This document shows, in pieces, positions 1-10,863 of a stretch of 64,000 nt of DNA. The DNA is from Aquarana catesbeiana. Its lineage: Eukaryota; Chordata; Amphibia; Anura; Ranidae. Each line of letters begins with the position of its first letter. Within the stretch, counting starts at the first letter, position 1. The position numbers were made by a program, and so were the translations under genes. The notes below the pieces were generated by a model that did no database searches, was not told where the DNA came from, and saw nothing but the letters and a program-made list of their open reading frames with translations. The stretch spans positions 49,134,939-49,198,938 of the forward strand of contig NC_133327.1 of assembly GCF_042186555.1 (NCBI RefSeq). The letters run 5' to 3'.

Positions 1-392
1 CGACGTGCTGACATCGATGTCAAATGTAGTCATGTGTAGCGCCCCCATGCTGCGGCCCGGAACTCAGAAGAGTCCTCCTCCCCTTGCTCCCCTGGCGGCC
101 AGGCCCCTCCTCCTCCTCTGCAAAAATGGCGCTGACCGACCCGAGGATTGTCATTTGGCGCCAAACAGAAAAACATGTAACTGACAGTGGCACACTTTCT
201 ATGTGCTACTGCCAGTGGAGTCACTAGGGTTGGTGTCACCCCCCCCAAAAAAATTATTTTCCTGTTTTCTGAAAGCGTGCCAAAGATGCAGCATGCGGGA
301 CTTTTGGTGCACTTTCAGAAAATGCAGAAAAAAACATGCAACCTAATAGAAATCTATAGGACTGCAGCTATAACTGCAGGTAAAATGTAGAA
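1..392. other. Non-coding start of window, GC-rich then C-rich
   Basis: The first 180 bases are GC-rich and the next 200 hold a C-run followed by an A-run. The short open frames on both strands have no recognisable domain. The phrase 'ggtgtcacc' after a C/G-rich stretch recurs near 1600, so this is probably the edge of an interspersed repeat. No gene is supported. Confidence 0.4.
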
Positions 393-619
393 AGACCCCC
401 TTTACATTACACAGCCCTCATACCTCTGGACCCATTCACATTATACAGCCTCCGCACCTCTGGACCCCTTTACATTCACAGCCCCTGCACCTCTAGACCC
501 CTTTACATTACACAGCCCCCCCACCTCTGGACCCCTTTACATTACACAGCCCCCCCACCTCTGGACCCCTTTACATTACACAGCCCCCACACCCCTGGAC
601 CCCTTTACATTGCACAGCC
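393..619. repeat. 34-bp tandem repeat, about 6-7 copies
   Basis: The unit reads roughly 'acctctggacccctttacat' followed by 'tacacagccccc'. The 'ctgga' landmark recurs at about 425, 460, 493, 527, 561 and 595, giving a 33-35 bp period. Copies differ by single substitutions and by the length of the C-run. Confidence 0.85.
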
Positions 620-620
620 C

Positions 621-753
621 CCATTGACACCAATGCTGGGGGTAATATTGCATCCACTGACACCAGTGCTAGGGGTTATTATCGCATCCACTGACATCAG
701 TGCTGGGGCTAATACTACATCCACTGACATCATTGCTGGGGGTTATTAACAAA
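621..753. repeat. 33-34-bp tandem repeat, 4 copies
   Basis: The unit is 'ccactgacatcagtgctggg' plus 'ggttattatcgcat'. Starts fall at about 621, 653, 688 and 721. It directly follows the 34-bp array and has the same period but a different sequence, so two minisatellites lie back to back. Confidence 0.8.
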
Positions 754-924
754 TGGGCTTAATTTACTCCTGCTTTCATTTCCGTGTGCCTTGCTGCAAA
801 AAAAATACATTTACAGTGTATTATGCATCCGTAGAACTATATAAAAGAAAATTATGGGAGAATTGGAACTACTAAAATAAATACTGTTAAAATTTGTGAT
901 TGATATCTGATTTGAATTAATTAA

Positions 925-1373
925 GGGCTCGTTCATACCAGAAGGTGGTGCAGGAAATCCATGTTCCGTGGGCGCTTCCCACACTGCGTTCAAATCACAC
1001 TGGTTGTGTGATCTCCTGCGGGTGTATATATATTTTTCTAAGGACACCTCTAATGCAGATCACAGTGCGTTTACCTGCCTCGGATCTCATGGTACCATAA
1101 AAGACAAAAACAGACCATTCCATAGCTCAACTCACCAACCAGTCTGCTTACCAACCGAGTTAAAAACAGGGGTTTAATTAGCACACACGCAGTACCATGC
1201 AATTTGGTGCAATAAGTTTTTGAAAAAGTAGCACATGCATTACATTTTTGTGCGATCCAGTGTAATTTCAACCCATTTCAATGAATAAGCTAAAAATAGC
1301 ACAGCATGGAGTTGCACAGGAATCCAGCAAGAACGTGGAGCATGTATCTGGGCGATTCCGGTGTGAACCGTCC
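925..1373. mobile_element. MITE with 'GGCTCGTTCATACC' ends
   Basis: The left end 'gggctcgttcataccagaa' is matched by the reverse complement of the right end, 'ggacggttcacaccggaa'. The left flank is TTAA and the right flank is ATAA, which would fit a decayed TTAA target duplication of a piggyBac-like element. The interior is non-coding. The element at 17987-18450 has a related 'ggctcggttcacac' terminus. Family assignment is inference. Confidence 0.5.
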
Positions 1374-1930
1374 ATAAACCTAATTTTAATTATTATGTTC
1401 TAAAAAAGCTATTTACTAATTTGCAATAAACCCTGTCCCCGTATATCTGTATGGAATTCCCTGCCCCCGCAGCAGTGTTGGGAGGAGCGAGGGAGCAAAC
1501 ACAGACCAGGCTAGAGTGGCCGTGGCGCCGGGAGTGTTCTGTGTAAAAAAAAAAAAACGCCAAAGGGAGCAGCCAGGGCTCTGGCCACCCTCAGGATGGT
1601 GTCACCTCGTCCGCTGGTATGCCCCTGGACAGCCATGATTCCCAGATTTTGAGGAATTTGGCATGAAAGTTGTTGTGGATGCTTGACATCGGTTCGTTAG
1701 ACATCAAGATTGTCATGCGTTCTCTCGCCCCCTTTTCCAGGCTTGGGCAATGTTTCTTTTGGCTGACAGAAATAGATAGGAAGCGAGGTTCCGTTGATGA
1801 GTGAACAGGCCCAGAATTGGACAATGTAATTAGGCAAGCTAACAACCCCATCAATCTGTCGCAGAAAAATCCACAAAGCTTGTAGTCCATCCACTTGTGC
1901 AACCCTTATTAGCATATATCTGGTAAAAGA
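1374..1930. other. Non-coding, no recognised element
   Basis: Contains an A13 run near 1543 and the phrase 'ggtgtcacctcg' near 1600, shared with the start of the window. Overlapping minus-strand frames of 103 and 109 codons (1591-2026) show no domain that I recognise and overlap the hammerhead-like remnant downstream. I regard them as chance frames. Confidence 0.35.
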
Positions 1931-2110
1931 AAAAGTTTCGGACAATCCTATGCTTTGAGCTGTGAATAAGGCTTCAAGGAAGGCCAGGATTAGTTGAAAC
2001 GCATTAACGGGACAGCTTTCTGTCACCTGATTGTGCTAATAGAGGTTTATAAGTGGATGGGTTACTGGATTCCTGGATTTTTCTATGCTACTGTACTGTA
2101 TATTGTGTGC
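1931..2110 (+). mobile_element. Retroelement remnant with hammerhead-like motif
   Basis: Positions 1972-2005 read 'cttcaaggaaggcc', a loop, then 'gttgaaacgcatt'. This matches a degenerate hammerhead core (CUGANGA, stem II, GAAAC), as known for Penelope-like and related retroelements in amphibians. Similar 'GAAAC-GCGT' contexts occur at 11480-11520, 25611-25644 (minus) and 56594-56632. The conserved C and U of the first box are changed, so ribozyme activity is doubtful. Boundaries are not visible. Confidence 0.35.
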
Positions 2111-3450
2111 TTTGGGAAGAGTGCTACTGAGCACTGTCTGCTGCTTCAGGAACAATAATGGCTGCCAGGTGAGCTGATCATGCATTGCTTCCCATTAATC
2201 TGGAACCCAACCAGACTCAAAAAAGTAAAAAAAGTCACAAAAATGATGGGGTCAATCCACATTTTTTTATTCTCAATTTACCTTATTTTCTAGGATGCAC
2301 GAATACAAAATTGACGTAAACTTGATGCGATCTCAAGGAGTTACCCTCATAATCCAATTCATCTTTCGTTTCCCAGTGCAACAATATCAAACATTTGATT
2401 TTAAACAGCTTATTACATTTATTATACACCTTATGTGCCATTTTCATACTGTAAAAAATCTCGCAGTGTTTAATAACTCTTTTCTTGAAAGTCTATGCTA
2501 TCACTGATCTAGATTTCCATTTTTGATCATTTTCATACCCATCAATAATGAAGCAAACAAGATACAATTGCAGCTTGTGCCATTGAAGGATCTGACTTAT
2601 TGTAATTGAATTTCAATTGTCACTCACTACCACCTTGAGATGACACTTTGGGGAATGGAATGTGTCAGTAAATTTGCAGGTAATGCAGAGCTAGTCAAAG
2701 GTAGACGCAAGGAGGAAAGGATTATTTTTTAACTAGCCATGCATAATTAATATCTGTTGCTAATGAAAGCTGAGCCATTTTATAAAAATAATGCATGTAT
2801 AATTTCCTAAAATACACCCTGTCTTTTTGTAACCGTACCAAATGGTTTTAGACATACATAATGAATTATTTATATTATTCATGAAATCCAATTTAATCGG
2901 ATGTCTAATTTTCAGATTCATTCCCCTCTTAAAATTGTTGCATCATTTCCTTCTGTGTCTTGACCAGGGAGCACTCGGAATAATGACCTGTCAAGCGAAT
3001 CCTGGTCTTCCTCTTTTAAACAGGATATGACACATTTAATTCTTGTTTAATAGCATTATCATCATTGCATTAATTGTGATAGACTGTCAAAATGTTACTA
3101 TATATTAACTGTGTTGAATGGGTAGTTAAGACAGAGATATTCCCCAAATAACTCTCTAAGAATGACACAATGACGTTCACAATTAAATATCTGGTGAATA
3201 ATATTTTTTAATATTTCATAGATTATTTCTCCATAGGATCTATATTAAGATAATATTTTTCCCAGGGATATTTTAAAGCTCTGCCATTAATAATTGGTAA
3301 ACAATAAGGTGTCTGGTATTAAGCCACAAGTGTACACAAGTAACTTTTGCATTCTTGCTAACTAGAGGCACTAGTGCCATCCATATCACTTATTGTATAT
3401 TTATTTAGTACTTAAAGCAACCCAGTCAGATTGAAATCTTCTGTAACTCA
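2111..3450. other. AT-rich low-copy DNA, possible conserved non-coding element
   Basis: About 1.3 kb without recognisable repeat ends or coding potential. It contains many TAAT/ATTA motifs, e.g. 'cataattaatatctg' near 2742 and 'gcattaattgtgatag' near 3067. This composition is typical of vertebrate developmental enhancers, but nothing here proves function. The 62-70 codon frames inside are not supported. Confidence 0.35.
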
Positions 3451-3489
3451 CATCTGGAATAGAATAGTCTTTATACTCACCATTTCACT

Positions 3490-3990
3490 TGTAGGCAGGT
3501 GCAGTCTATTTTTTCCACTGCGCTCATCCGTAGCGACAATGCAGGTGCAGGAGGAAGTCAAGAGGAGCCTCGTTCCTCTATGAGCTCCTCGGTCACAGGG
3601 AGGCAGCATCCAATGGGATGTTGGAATCCCATGTGGCTTTGACAGGCCATCTTAGATCAAGCAAAGTCTATTTATGACCCTGGCTCCACAATGTGCTGCA
3701 CATTTCTCTTGTGGCTAGAGTAGGGACATGTCACCCGTCTGTCAGGGACAGTGCTTAGCGTCAGGGAGATGTTCCACGAGTAGAAAAAATGCTGGGACAA
3801 GCCATTCTTGCTGGAAGCCTCCAAATTGGGTGCGGAATGGCCAGGCTACATTCCAACCCTCGAGACACACCTGATACCTACTGCTACTACCCATCGCTCA
3901 CTCTTCCCGCAAGGCTTGTTGTACATCACTGAACTTCAATTTCAATACAATTCTGTTTCCTGCAACTGGATTCTGAGTGTTTAATGCAGT
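3490..3990 (+). repeat. LTR-like repeat related to 32198-32560
   Basis: From 'ttgtaggcaggtgcagtcta' onward this segment aligns by eye with 32198-32560: both carry 'ggaagtcaagagga', 'ggttcctcta'-type, 'cctggctcca', 'agagtagggac' and 'atggccaggc' in the same order. Near the end, 'ttcaatacaattctgtttcc' resembles a decayed polyadenylation region. The second copy precedes gypsy-type pol fragments, so I infer part of a gypsy LTR. No exact target duplication was found. Confidence 0.4.
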
Positions 3991-4070
3991 CGCACCACAT
4001 TTGCAGTTCCTCACACACTGAAAACCACTTGGATCATTAGCAATCTTCCCCCGAAGTCTGCAGCAAAACT

Positions 4071-4224
4071 AACTCTTCTGGGAATGTCCAACTACATGGT
4101 CCCCCACAGCTATCACTGGTTAATTTCTCTAAACGTCATACATTATAGGTAAGAGTTAAAAACGTGAGGAACTTGTAAGAGCTTCAGGGGACCACAAGGA
4201 TGGACACTCCCAGAAGTGTCAGTT
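4071..4224. repeat. Imperfect inverted repeat, MITE-like
   Basis: The left arm 'cttctgggaatgtccaacta' continues with 'catggtccccc'. The right arm is its near reverse complement, reading 'ggggaccacaaggatggaca' and 'ctcccagaag'. The arms are about 45 bp and are separated by about 60 bp. No clear target duplication was seen. Confidence 0.5.
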
Positions 4225-5373
4225 TCACTGACCAGAGCAGTGTTTGAAGGCACAGACAGCAGGAAAGGTGAGTATTTTCACTTTTCTTTTACCGGTATTA
4301 GTTTTGGAATAATAAATTACAGGGTTATGTTAAAGTGGGAAAGAGGAAAGCAGCAGGTTACCTAAACTTTGTCCCTGCAGCATATTATACTTAAATTCAC
4401 TTTGCTCTCCTTGATCTGTTCAGATGAGGAGAAGCCCCACAACAGTATAGAGTTGTGTCTTCTCTAGGGCTATTTTTGCTAAAGTGTCCCACCTGGCTGT
4501 TTTTAGCAGACACCTGGCACAAAAAAACTGGAAAGCATAGACCCTGCATGTGGTCTCTGTACTTCTCTGTGAAACTGGGACCAAAGCAGACAGTTTCAGA
4601 ATGAACGGCGGTAGGAGATTGGTGAACTCCGAACTCTGAATGAGCTTTGTAGTGCTCAGCTCTGAGCACTTTTGAGTTAGGAGCTGTCATAATATCAGCA
4701 GTGTAAGCTGATCATGGTTCATGGGTGCTCTGTGATAGAGTTGGCACCAGGGATCTAATAAAATCCTGATGTTTCCATAAAGAGCACCTTTCACTGCTTC
4801 TATACTATCTCATAGGTGGCTTTTCTCCATTCTTGTAACAATTGTTAAATACCATTTATAAAATAAAACTTAACCATGGGCTCCTTGCTTTACAATAAAA
4901 CGTTACTCCCTCCCCCTTCCCCCAGTTAATCTCCTAATCACTTTTAAAATAAGAAAGCAATTAAATAACCAATTCACAGCCACATGCCATTCTAGGTTCT
5001 CTGTCTTCTGGAGCTGAGATTGGGATGGTTCTTTTTCGTGTCCCCACAATACAGCCTAGTTAATTAGAAACTTCCCACTGGCTGTCCATTTGGGTCATTT
5101 AATGGTCCAGAAGACTCTAGAAGTGGTTTGATGATATGACGGTGGCCAATTTTCACACCTGGAAGAGGTGATTTAGAGTTAAAAAGGTTTTTTTTTTGTT
5201 TTTTTAATTGTGAATAAATGGGAGCATGTAGGGTGAGAGGGATATGGGAGAGGTATCAATATTTCTTCAGAGATGGATTTTAAGTTTAAAAAATGGTTAT
5301 GAAAATCATTGAATTATTTTAAAAGGCTCCCCCCTCGCACACATCTATATAATATACAGTGCATACAAGGACA
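4225..5373. other. Non-coding, no recognised element
   Basis: Mixed-composition DNA with T-runs near 5190 and C-rich patches near 4910 and 5330. The 97-codon minus-strand frame at 4397-4690 has no domain I recognise and its Cys and His residues form no regular spacing. I see no gene here. Confidence 0.35.
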
Positions 5374-5608
5374 CATTGGGATTGGTTTACTAAAGGCAAA
5401 TAGACTGCACTTTACAAATGCAGTTGCACTCATTTTCCCCAGAGCTTGGTAAATACAGTGGTGCTTCACTTTGTAAAGAATGCGCCAATTAAGTTCATGG
5501 AAATTTGAAAAAAAAATAGCATTTGTGATTGCACATGATTGGATGATGGAAATCAGCAGAGCTTCACCATGTTACCTAAGCTCTGCCTTTAGTAAACCAA
5601 CCCCAATG
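5374..5608. mobile_element. MITE with 'TTGGTTTACTAAAGGC' ends
   Basis: The left terminus 'attgggattggtttactaaa' mirrors the right terminus, whose reverse complement is 'attggggttggtttactaaa'. The body contains 'tgattgcacatgattggatg', a segment also seen inside the palindromic MITEs at 7190 and 35623. The outer shell at 42065-44348 has a related terminus. Confidence 0.7.
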
Positions 5609-5969
5609 ACTCCTATTTCCTCATAATAAATGACAACAATTAGTCTCACACATGTCAAGCATCTCACAAGAATTAACCCTAAAGTATTACTCCAGACAAA
5701 CTCAAACTTTAACACGAGTACAGATAAAATACATAGGTAAAAGGTTTATTCCTACTAGTATCCCTGGTCCTTGGTGTATCTACCTGGTTGGCAACTCAAA
5801 AGGTTTTATGTTAATCCATTTGGAGCTTTTCTGCACCAAGGTCATCTCAGTTTTTCAACACCTATGGAGAATGGAACAACAAAGCTAACTAATTTTGTAT
5901 CCATATTACAAAACCATGGGACTCGAATAAAGGGGCAAGGCTAGAGACACCCCTTAGTGGAGGTGGAAG
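5609..5969. other. Non-coding, no recognised element
   Basis: A 78-codon plus-strand frame (5652-5888) has no identifiable domain. The stretch ends at the TTAA that begins the next element. No gene is supported. Confidence 0.3.
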
Positions 5970-6025
5970 TTAACCACTTAAGGACCGAGCCTCTTTCTGA
6001 GATGTGTTGTTTACAAGGTAAAAAC

Positions 6026-6630
6026 AGTTTTTTTGCTAGAAAATTACTTAGAACCCCCAAACATTATACATTTTTTTTTCTAACAGCCTAAAGAATAAAA
6101 TGGCGGTTGTTGCAATACTTTCTGTCACACCATATTTGCGCAGGGATCTTACAAGTGCACTTTTTTTGGAAAAAATACACTTTTTTGAATTATAAAATAA
6201 GACAATAACAGTAAAGTTAGCCCATTTTTTTTTTTTTTATATTGTGAAAGATAATGTTACGCCAAGTAAATTGATACCCAACATGATAAATTGATACCCA
6301 ACATGTCACGTTTCAAAATTGAGCCCGCTAGTTTTTTTGTTGGAAAATTACTTAGAACCCCCAAACATTATACTTTTTTTTTTCTAACACCCTAAAGAAT
6401 GAAATAGCGGTTGTTGCAATACTTTCTGTCACACCATATTTGCGCAGCGATCTCACAAGCGCACTTTTTTGGGAAAAAATGCACTTTTTTAAATTAAAAA
6501 ATAAGACAATAACAGTAAAGTTAGCCCATTTTTTTTTTAGATTGTGAAAGATAATGTTACGCCAAGTAAATTGATACCCAACGTGATAAATTGACACCCA
6601 ACATGTCACGTTTTAAAATTGCGCCCGCTT
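6026..6630. repeat. 304-bp direct tandem duplication
   Basis: The landmark 'aaaattacttagaaccccca' occurs at 6040 and again at 6344. The following 280 bases match closely, including 'ttgttgcaatactttctgtc' and 'taatgttacgccaagtaaat'. The copies differ by scattered substitutions and by T-run length, so the duplication is not very recent. Confidence 0.85.
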
Positions 6631-7013
6631 GTGGAATGGCGACAAACTTCTACCCTTAAAAATCTCCATAGGCGGCGTTTTAGAAATTCTACAGGTTGCA
6701 TGTTTTGAGTCACAGAGGAGGTCTAGGGCTAGAATTATTGCTCTCGCTCTACCGATTGCGGCGATACCTCACATGTGTGATTTGAACACCGTTTTCATAT
6801 GCGGGCGCTACTCACATATGCGTTCACTTCTGCATGTGAGCTCGTCAGGAGGGGGTGCGTTTAGAAAAAAAAATGTTTTTCTTATTTATTTTACCTTTTA
6901 TTTTTTATTTTTACACTGTTCTTAAAAAAAAAAAAAAATTGTGTCACTTTTATTCCTATTACAAGGAATGTAAACATCCCTTGTAATAGAAAAAAAAGCA
7001 TGACAGGACCTCT

Positions 7014-7058
7014 TAAATATGAGATCTGGGGTCAAAAAGACCTCAGATCTCATATTTA
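7014..7058. repeat. Near-perfect hairpin in the TTAA element
   Basis: Arms 'taaatatgagatctggggtc' and 'gacctcagatctcatattta' pair across an A5 loop with one mismatch. A decayed version of the same region is present near 29050-29080. Confidence 0.75.
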
Positions 7059-7189
7059 CACTAAAATACAAAAAAAAATGGCCCTTTAAGAGCTATGGGC
7101 GGAAGTGACGTTTTGACGATACTTCTTGGATCTTGGATACACCACAGATATTCAGCAATGAGGCTACAGGAACAGGTGTACCCAGACAA

Positions 7190-7494
7190 TGGGGGTTATT
7201 TACGAAAGGCAAATCCACTTTGCACTACAAGTGCAAAGTGCACTTGAAATTGCACTTGGAAGTGCAGTCACTGTAAATCAGAGGGATAAAATTGAAATGA
7301 GGGGAAGCTCTGCTGATTTTATCATCCAATCATCTGCAAGCTAAAATGCTGTTTTTTATTTTCCTTGCATGTCACCCTCGAATCTACAGCGACTGCACTT
7401 CCAAGTACACTTTCAGTGCAATTTCAAGTGCACTTTGCACTTGTAGTTTGCACTTGTAGTGTTAAGTGGATTTGCCTTTCGTAAATAACCCCCA
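7190..7494. mobile_element. Palindromic MITE, 'GGGGGTTATTTACGAAAGG' family, copy 1
   Basis: Long terminal inverted repeats begin 'tgggggttatttacgaaagg' and run through 'caaatccactttgcactaca' and 'agtgcaaagtgcacttg'. The copy at 35623-35951 has the same organisation. The element is non-coding and folds on itself over most of its length. Confidence 0.8.
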
Positions 7495-8106
7495 ATGTTA
7501 CATGTGTGGGGGTGAACTGCTGCTTCTCAGGAGGACTACAGTGTAAAATTGTCAATTTTTGAGGGCACTGCTTAGCCAAAATTAACCATACTAGATTTTA
7601 CAACATGACAGCAAATCTTCACATTTTCAACTGTTTTAAAATGTTTATTGGTCTGGTCCTTAAAATGAGCCTCTCACAAATGCATTAAATCTGCATCTAT
7701 TGTGGTGGTACCTCTGCCTAGGAGAATACTGAAAACAGCTTATGAGTCACAGAAGTTAGCTAATTTGGGGACATTAAAGCTGAACATGTCCTGTTTAACT
7801 TGGATGTTGTAACTGAGATGAACCTAGTACAATGATGGTCCTTCTTTTCCTTTTTAAGTATGACAAGATTTATGTCCTGCACTTGACAATTGTAACTAAG
7901 AACATGAAGATAGTGTGGCCTGTGATACAGAATATGATGAAAGGTCAGAGGATAGATATACAGTATATAGATAATCATGATATAGATCGTTTGTGGAGTT
8001 TAGAAGGGAATTACAGAGAGTGGGTTTGAAGTGTTTCTCTTTGTGATTTGCGGGCCATAACTTAATTACTGAGGACAGATATAGAAACAAGGGGCCCAAA
8101 ACTACA
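7495..8106. other. Non-coding, no recognised element
   Basis: Several 60-70 codon frames overlap on both strands between 7760 and 8099. None has a domain, and their mutual overlap argues against coding. No repeat termini recognised. Confidence 0.3.
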
Positions 8107-8533
8107 ATGCCACGTACACACGATCGGATTTTACAACAACAAATGTTGGATGTGAGCTTGTTGGCGGAAAGTCCGACCGTGTGTATTCTACATCGAACAT
8201 TTGTTGGCTAGCATGTTCTCAAATTTTCCGCCAACAAATTTTTGTTGTCTGACTTTCTGATCGTGTGTACACAAGTCCATCGCACAAAAGTCCACGCATG
8301 CTCGGAATCAATGTTCACCAAACACAACATTAACAGAAGGAGCCCAAAGGGTGGCGCATGACTATTGAACTTCCTTTCTATCGGCTCGCCATATGTCTTG
8401 TACGTCACTACGTTCGTAATTGTTGGCCAACATTTTTGTGACCATGTGTATGCAAGACAAGTTGGAGCCAACAAACTTCGAACAAAATTCCACGGTTTTG
8501 TTGTTGGAAAGTCCGATCGTGTGTACGAGGCAT
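8107..8533. mobile_element. TA-flanked MITE, 'ATGCC...TACACACGATCGGA' family, copy 1
   Basis: The left end 'atgccacgtacacacgatcg' is mirrored by the right end, whose reverse complement is 'atgcctcgtacacacgatcg'. Pairing continues with 'gacttt' and 'caacaacaa'. The right flank is TA and the left is CA. Members at 8919, 10351, 14589 and 45882 have the same terminus; 10351 and 45882 have exact TA on both sides. TA duplication suggests Tc1/mariner-mobilised MITEs (inference). Confidence 0.75.
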
Positions 8534-8577
8534 TACTTTGCTTAGCGTTTTGTTTTTTCTTAGTAGAACTATAGGCA

Positions 8578-8800
8578 AAACTTTTTTTATTCATATTGGA
8601 TATTCATATTTTTATTGGATAGCGCAAAGGAGGGTTATAACTCCTATCAGTTTTTTTTTTCGCCATCTGTGTCCCATAGCCAAACCGCCAAGTAAAAAGA
8701 AATCCTTACAAAATAAGGGAATTCCTTGGAGAATCCCAGGTCAAAAAGATCAAACGCCCCTGAAAGCGGCGTTTTTAACACCTAGTGTGCATGAGGCCTA
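8578..8800 (+). repeat. Interspersed repeat E, fragment
   Basis: The phrase 'tttttattggatagcgcaaa' followed by 'ggagggttataactcctatc' matches 17885-17940, 31475-31530 and 38330-38400, which carry 'ggatagag..gag.ggtt..aa.cc'. All are non-coding. The end here ('acctagtgtgcatgaggcct') resembles the inner end of 'ggctcggttcacac' elements. Confidence 0.5.
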
Positions 8801-8918
8801 AAGTTTGAGTTTGGCTTCAATGTGTTAGTGTATCTAAATCTACCAGTACATCTAGGACTCCCCTCCCCCCTGACTGACAATGCTGCTGTCCAAAGGTGCC
8901 CAGAGTGGAGGCACTCTA

Positions 8919-9377
8919 ATGCCGTGTACACACAGGCGGACTTTTCGATTGGACTGCTCCGACAGAACAAATCCATCGGACAATCCGATCATGTGTGGGC
9001 TTCATCGGACCTCCAGCTGACTTTTTCTGTCGAAAATCAGACAGACTTTAGATTTAAAACATGTTTCAAATCTTTCTGATGGACTCGAGTCTGATCGAAA
9101 AATCCGTTCGTCTGTATGCTAGTCTGGTGGACAAAAAAGGACGCAAGGGCAGCTATTGGCTATTAGCTATGAACTTCCTTATTCTAGTCCAGTTCTACAT
9201 CATCACATTCAAACGACCGGTCTTTCGAACGAACTTTAGGGCTTTCTAAAGGACTTTAGTTTGCTCGTGTGTGGGCAAGTCCGGTCGTTCGCCAATCCGT
9301 TGTAACTCCGTTGAAAGTCCGTCGGAAAGACTGTGGGACGTTTGATGCTCAAAAGTCCACCCGTGAGTACATGGCAT
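8919..9377. mobile_element. TA-flanked MITE, copy 2
   Basis: Left end 'atgccgtgtacacacaggcg' preceded by TA; right end 'gtgagtacatggcat'. The interior is a long imperfect palindrome of 'gaaaagtccg' and 'cggact' words. It is closely related inside to 14589-15154: both carry 'gggcagctattggct' and 'actcgagtc'. The 64-85 codon frames inside it are palindrome-derived and are not genes. Confidence 0.75.
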
Positions 9378-9521
9378 AATACAAGAGCTGTGTTACTGGC
9401 CAGATCACCAGGTGAAAACAGAGGGGAAAAACGCCTAAAATAGAAAATGAACACCGCCATCACATCTAATGATTGGTAAGCTTTTGGTTTTGGGTTTACT
9501 ACTAGTGCTTTAACAGACTTC

Positions 9522-9656
9522 TTATTTTATTGGGCTGACTCCAAAAGTAGAAAATTATTTTATTGGGTTGACTCCAAAAGTAGAAAATTATTTTATTGGG
9601 CTGACTCCAAAAGTAGAAAATTATTTCATTGGGCTGACTCCAAAAGTAGAAAATTT
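9522..9656. repeat. 33-bp tandem repeat, 4 copies
   Basis: The unit is 'ttattttattgggctgactc' plus 'caaaagtagaaaa'. Four nearly identical copies differ at one or two positions (gggctg/gggttg, tttta/tttca), indicating recent expansion. Confidence 0.9.
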
Positions 9657-10350
9657 TAGGTATTCTCTAGCGATGTTCTAAGAGTTAATTTAATGCATGA
9701 TAAAAAAATTGGGAAGAAGGGAATAAAGAGATTTTAATAGGATCCTACAAGATAAGTAGCAGACAGCGAACAGTAATGCATTGCTTGGTCCAAAACCGAA
9801 AATTAAATAAGACCACGCTGAGAAGCGGGGCTTTATCTAACACCCAGAGGGAAAATGCTTCTGCGGCTAACACCCTGGGACTTGAGCTATGATATCACAG
9901 TGTATGTAAATTCTCCTCTCCTAAATCACTAATGATAGTTTTGGAAGATTGGCTGAGATCCAGACAGGCCAACTAGCTCAGCAATAAAAAAAGAAACTGA
10001 GATTTTATCGGGTGACATTTTATTTAACCATTGTGTAGGGTGGAAATTAATAATATTAAAAGTATTATCTCTAGTAGCCACTGACATAAGCAAGTGAAAC
10101 TGTCTCTTCAAACCAAAATATAAAATTGAAGCTTCCCAAATGTGCATGTAATTGATTTAACTATATCACTTTATTTAACGACATACTTTTTCTGTTTAAA
10201 ATGAAAGGTACACTGCGGTTAAAATAATAAATAAAAAAAAAATAAGCCTTGAAATGCATAAAGGAAGCTTCCCAAGCTGGATGCTGGATCGTAGCCAAAG
10301 GTAAAAGAGTAACGTATGAGCAGTGGATTCCCTGACCTAAGCGAATCCTA
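9657..10350. other. Non-coding, no recognised element
   Basis: Low-copy-looking DNA without coding signal or repeat termini. The minus-strand frames at 9929-10147 and 10161-10622 have no domain, and the second runs into the MITE at 10351. Confidence 0.3.
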
Positions 10351-10556
10351 ATGCCGCGTACACACGAACGGACTTGCCAACGGGCTAAACTCCGTCGGCA
10401 TTTCCAACAGAAAGATTTAGAACATGTCCTATATCTGAGTTCGTTGGAAATGCCGACAGAAAAAGTCCGATGGGGCATGCACACAGTCGGAATGTCTGAC
10501 CAAAAGCTCCTATCGGGCTTTTTCTGTCGGAAAGTCTGGCCGTGTGTACACGGCAT
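10351..10556. mobile_element. TA-flanked MITE, copy 3 (short, intact)
   Basis: This 206-bp copy begins 'atgccgcgtacacacgaacg' and ends 'cgtgtgtacacggcat', with TA directly on both sides (10349-10350 and 10557-10558). It is the cleanest copy for defining the family's ends and duplication. Its two halves are inverted repeats. Non-coding. Confidence 0.85.
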
Positions 10557-10863
10557 TAGAGTTTCCAGTGGACAAAATAAATAATAGGGCCAATCTATAT
10601 CTGAGTGGCAAATACAGGTCATTGAATTTTTTCTGATATAAGATATGACAGACGGGCTTCATTCACGGTATCTACTGCTTTAAGATCAGCGGTAAAATAG
10701 CTCATACCGTTTTTAAAAAATATTTTTACAATTCACTAAAATTATCTTCTAAATTACTGCATATACTATTTCTTGAAGTGATGCAGTATTTTAGCAGGGA
10801 AAACTAGTGGCATTTTTTAAAGCCGGCACCCAGTTAAGGAGCCGGCACTTGTAATGTTCTTAA

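Larger units (their letters stand above)
5974..7125. mobile_element. piggyBac-like TTAA element, right end missing
   Basis: The element begins with TTAA (5970-5973) followed by 'ccacttaaggaccgag', the start shared with 10864 ('ccacttgccgac') and, diverged, 25815 ('ccgcttcagccc'). TTAA duplication and a CC-initial terminus are piggyBac hallmarks. Inside are a 304-bp direct duplication (6026-6630), a long A/T tract and two hairpins (6959-6985 and 7014-7058). The part near 7090 ('ggaagtgacgttttgacg') matches 29145-29165. No right terminus was found, so the copy is truncated. Non-autonomous. Confidence 0.6.

Noticed and set aside
1591..2026. Two overlapping minus-strand frames of about 105 codons
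   Set aside because: Different frames of the same DNA, no domain, and they run into the hammerhead-like remnant.
8208..8594. 128-codon minus-strand frame
   Set aside because: It mostly overlaps a palindromic MITE and has no domain; a plus-strand frame overlaps it.
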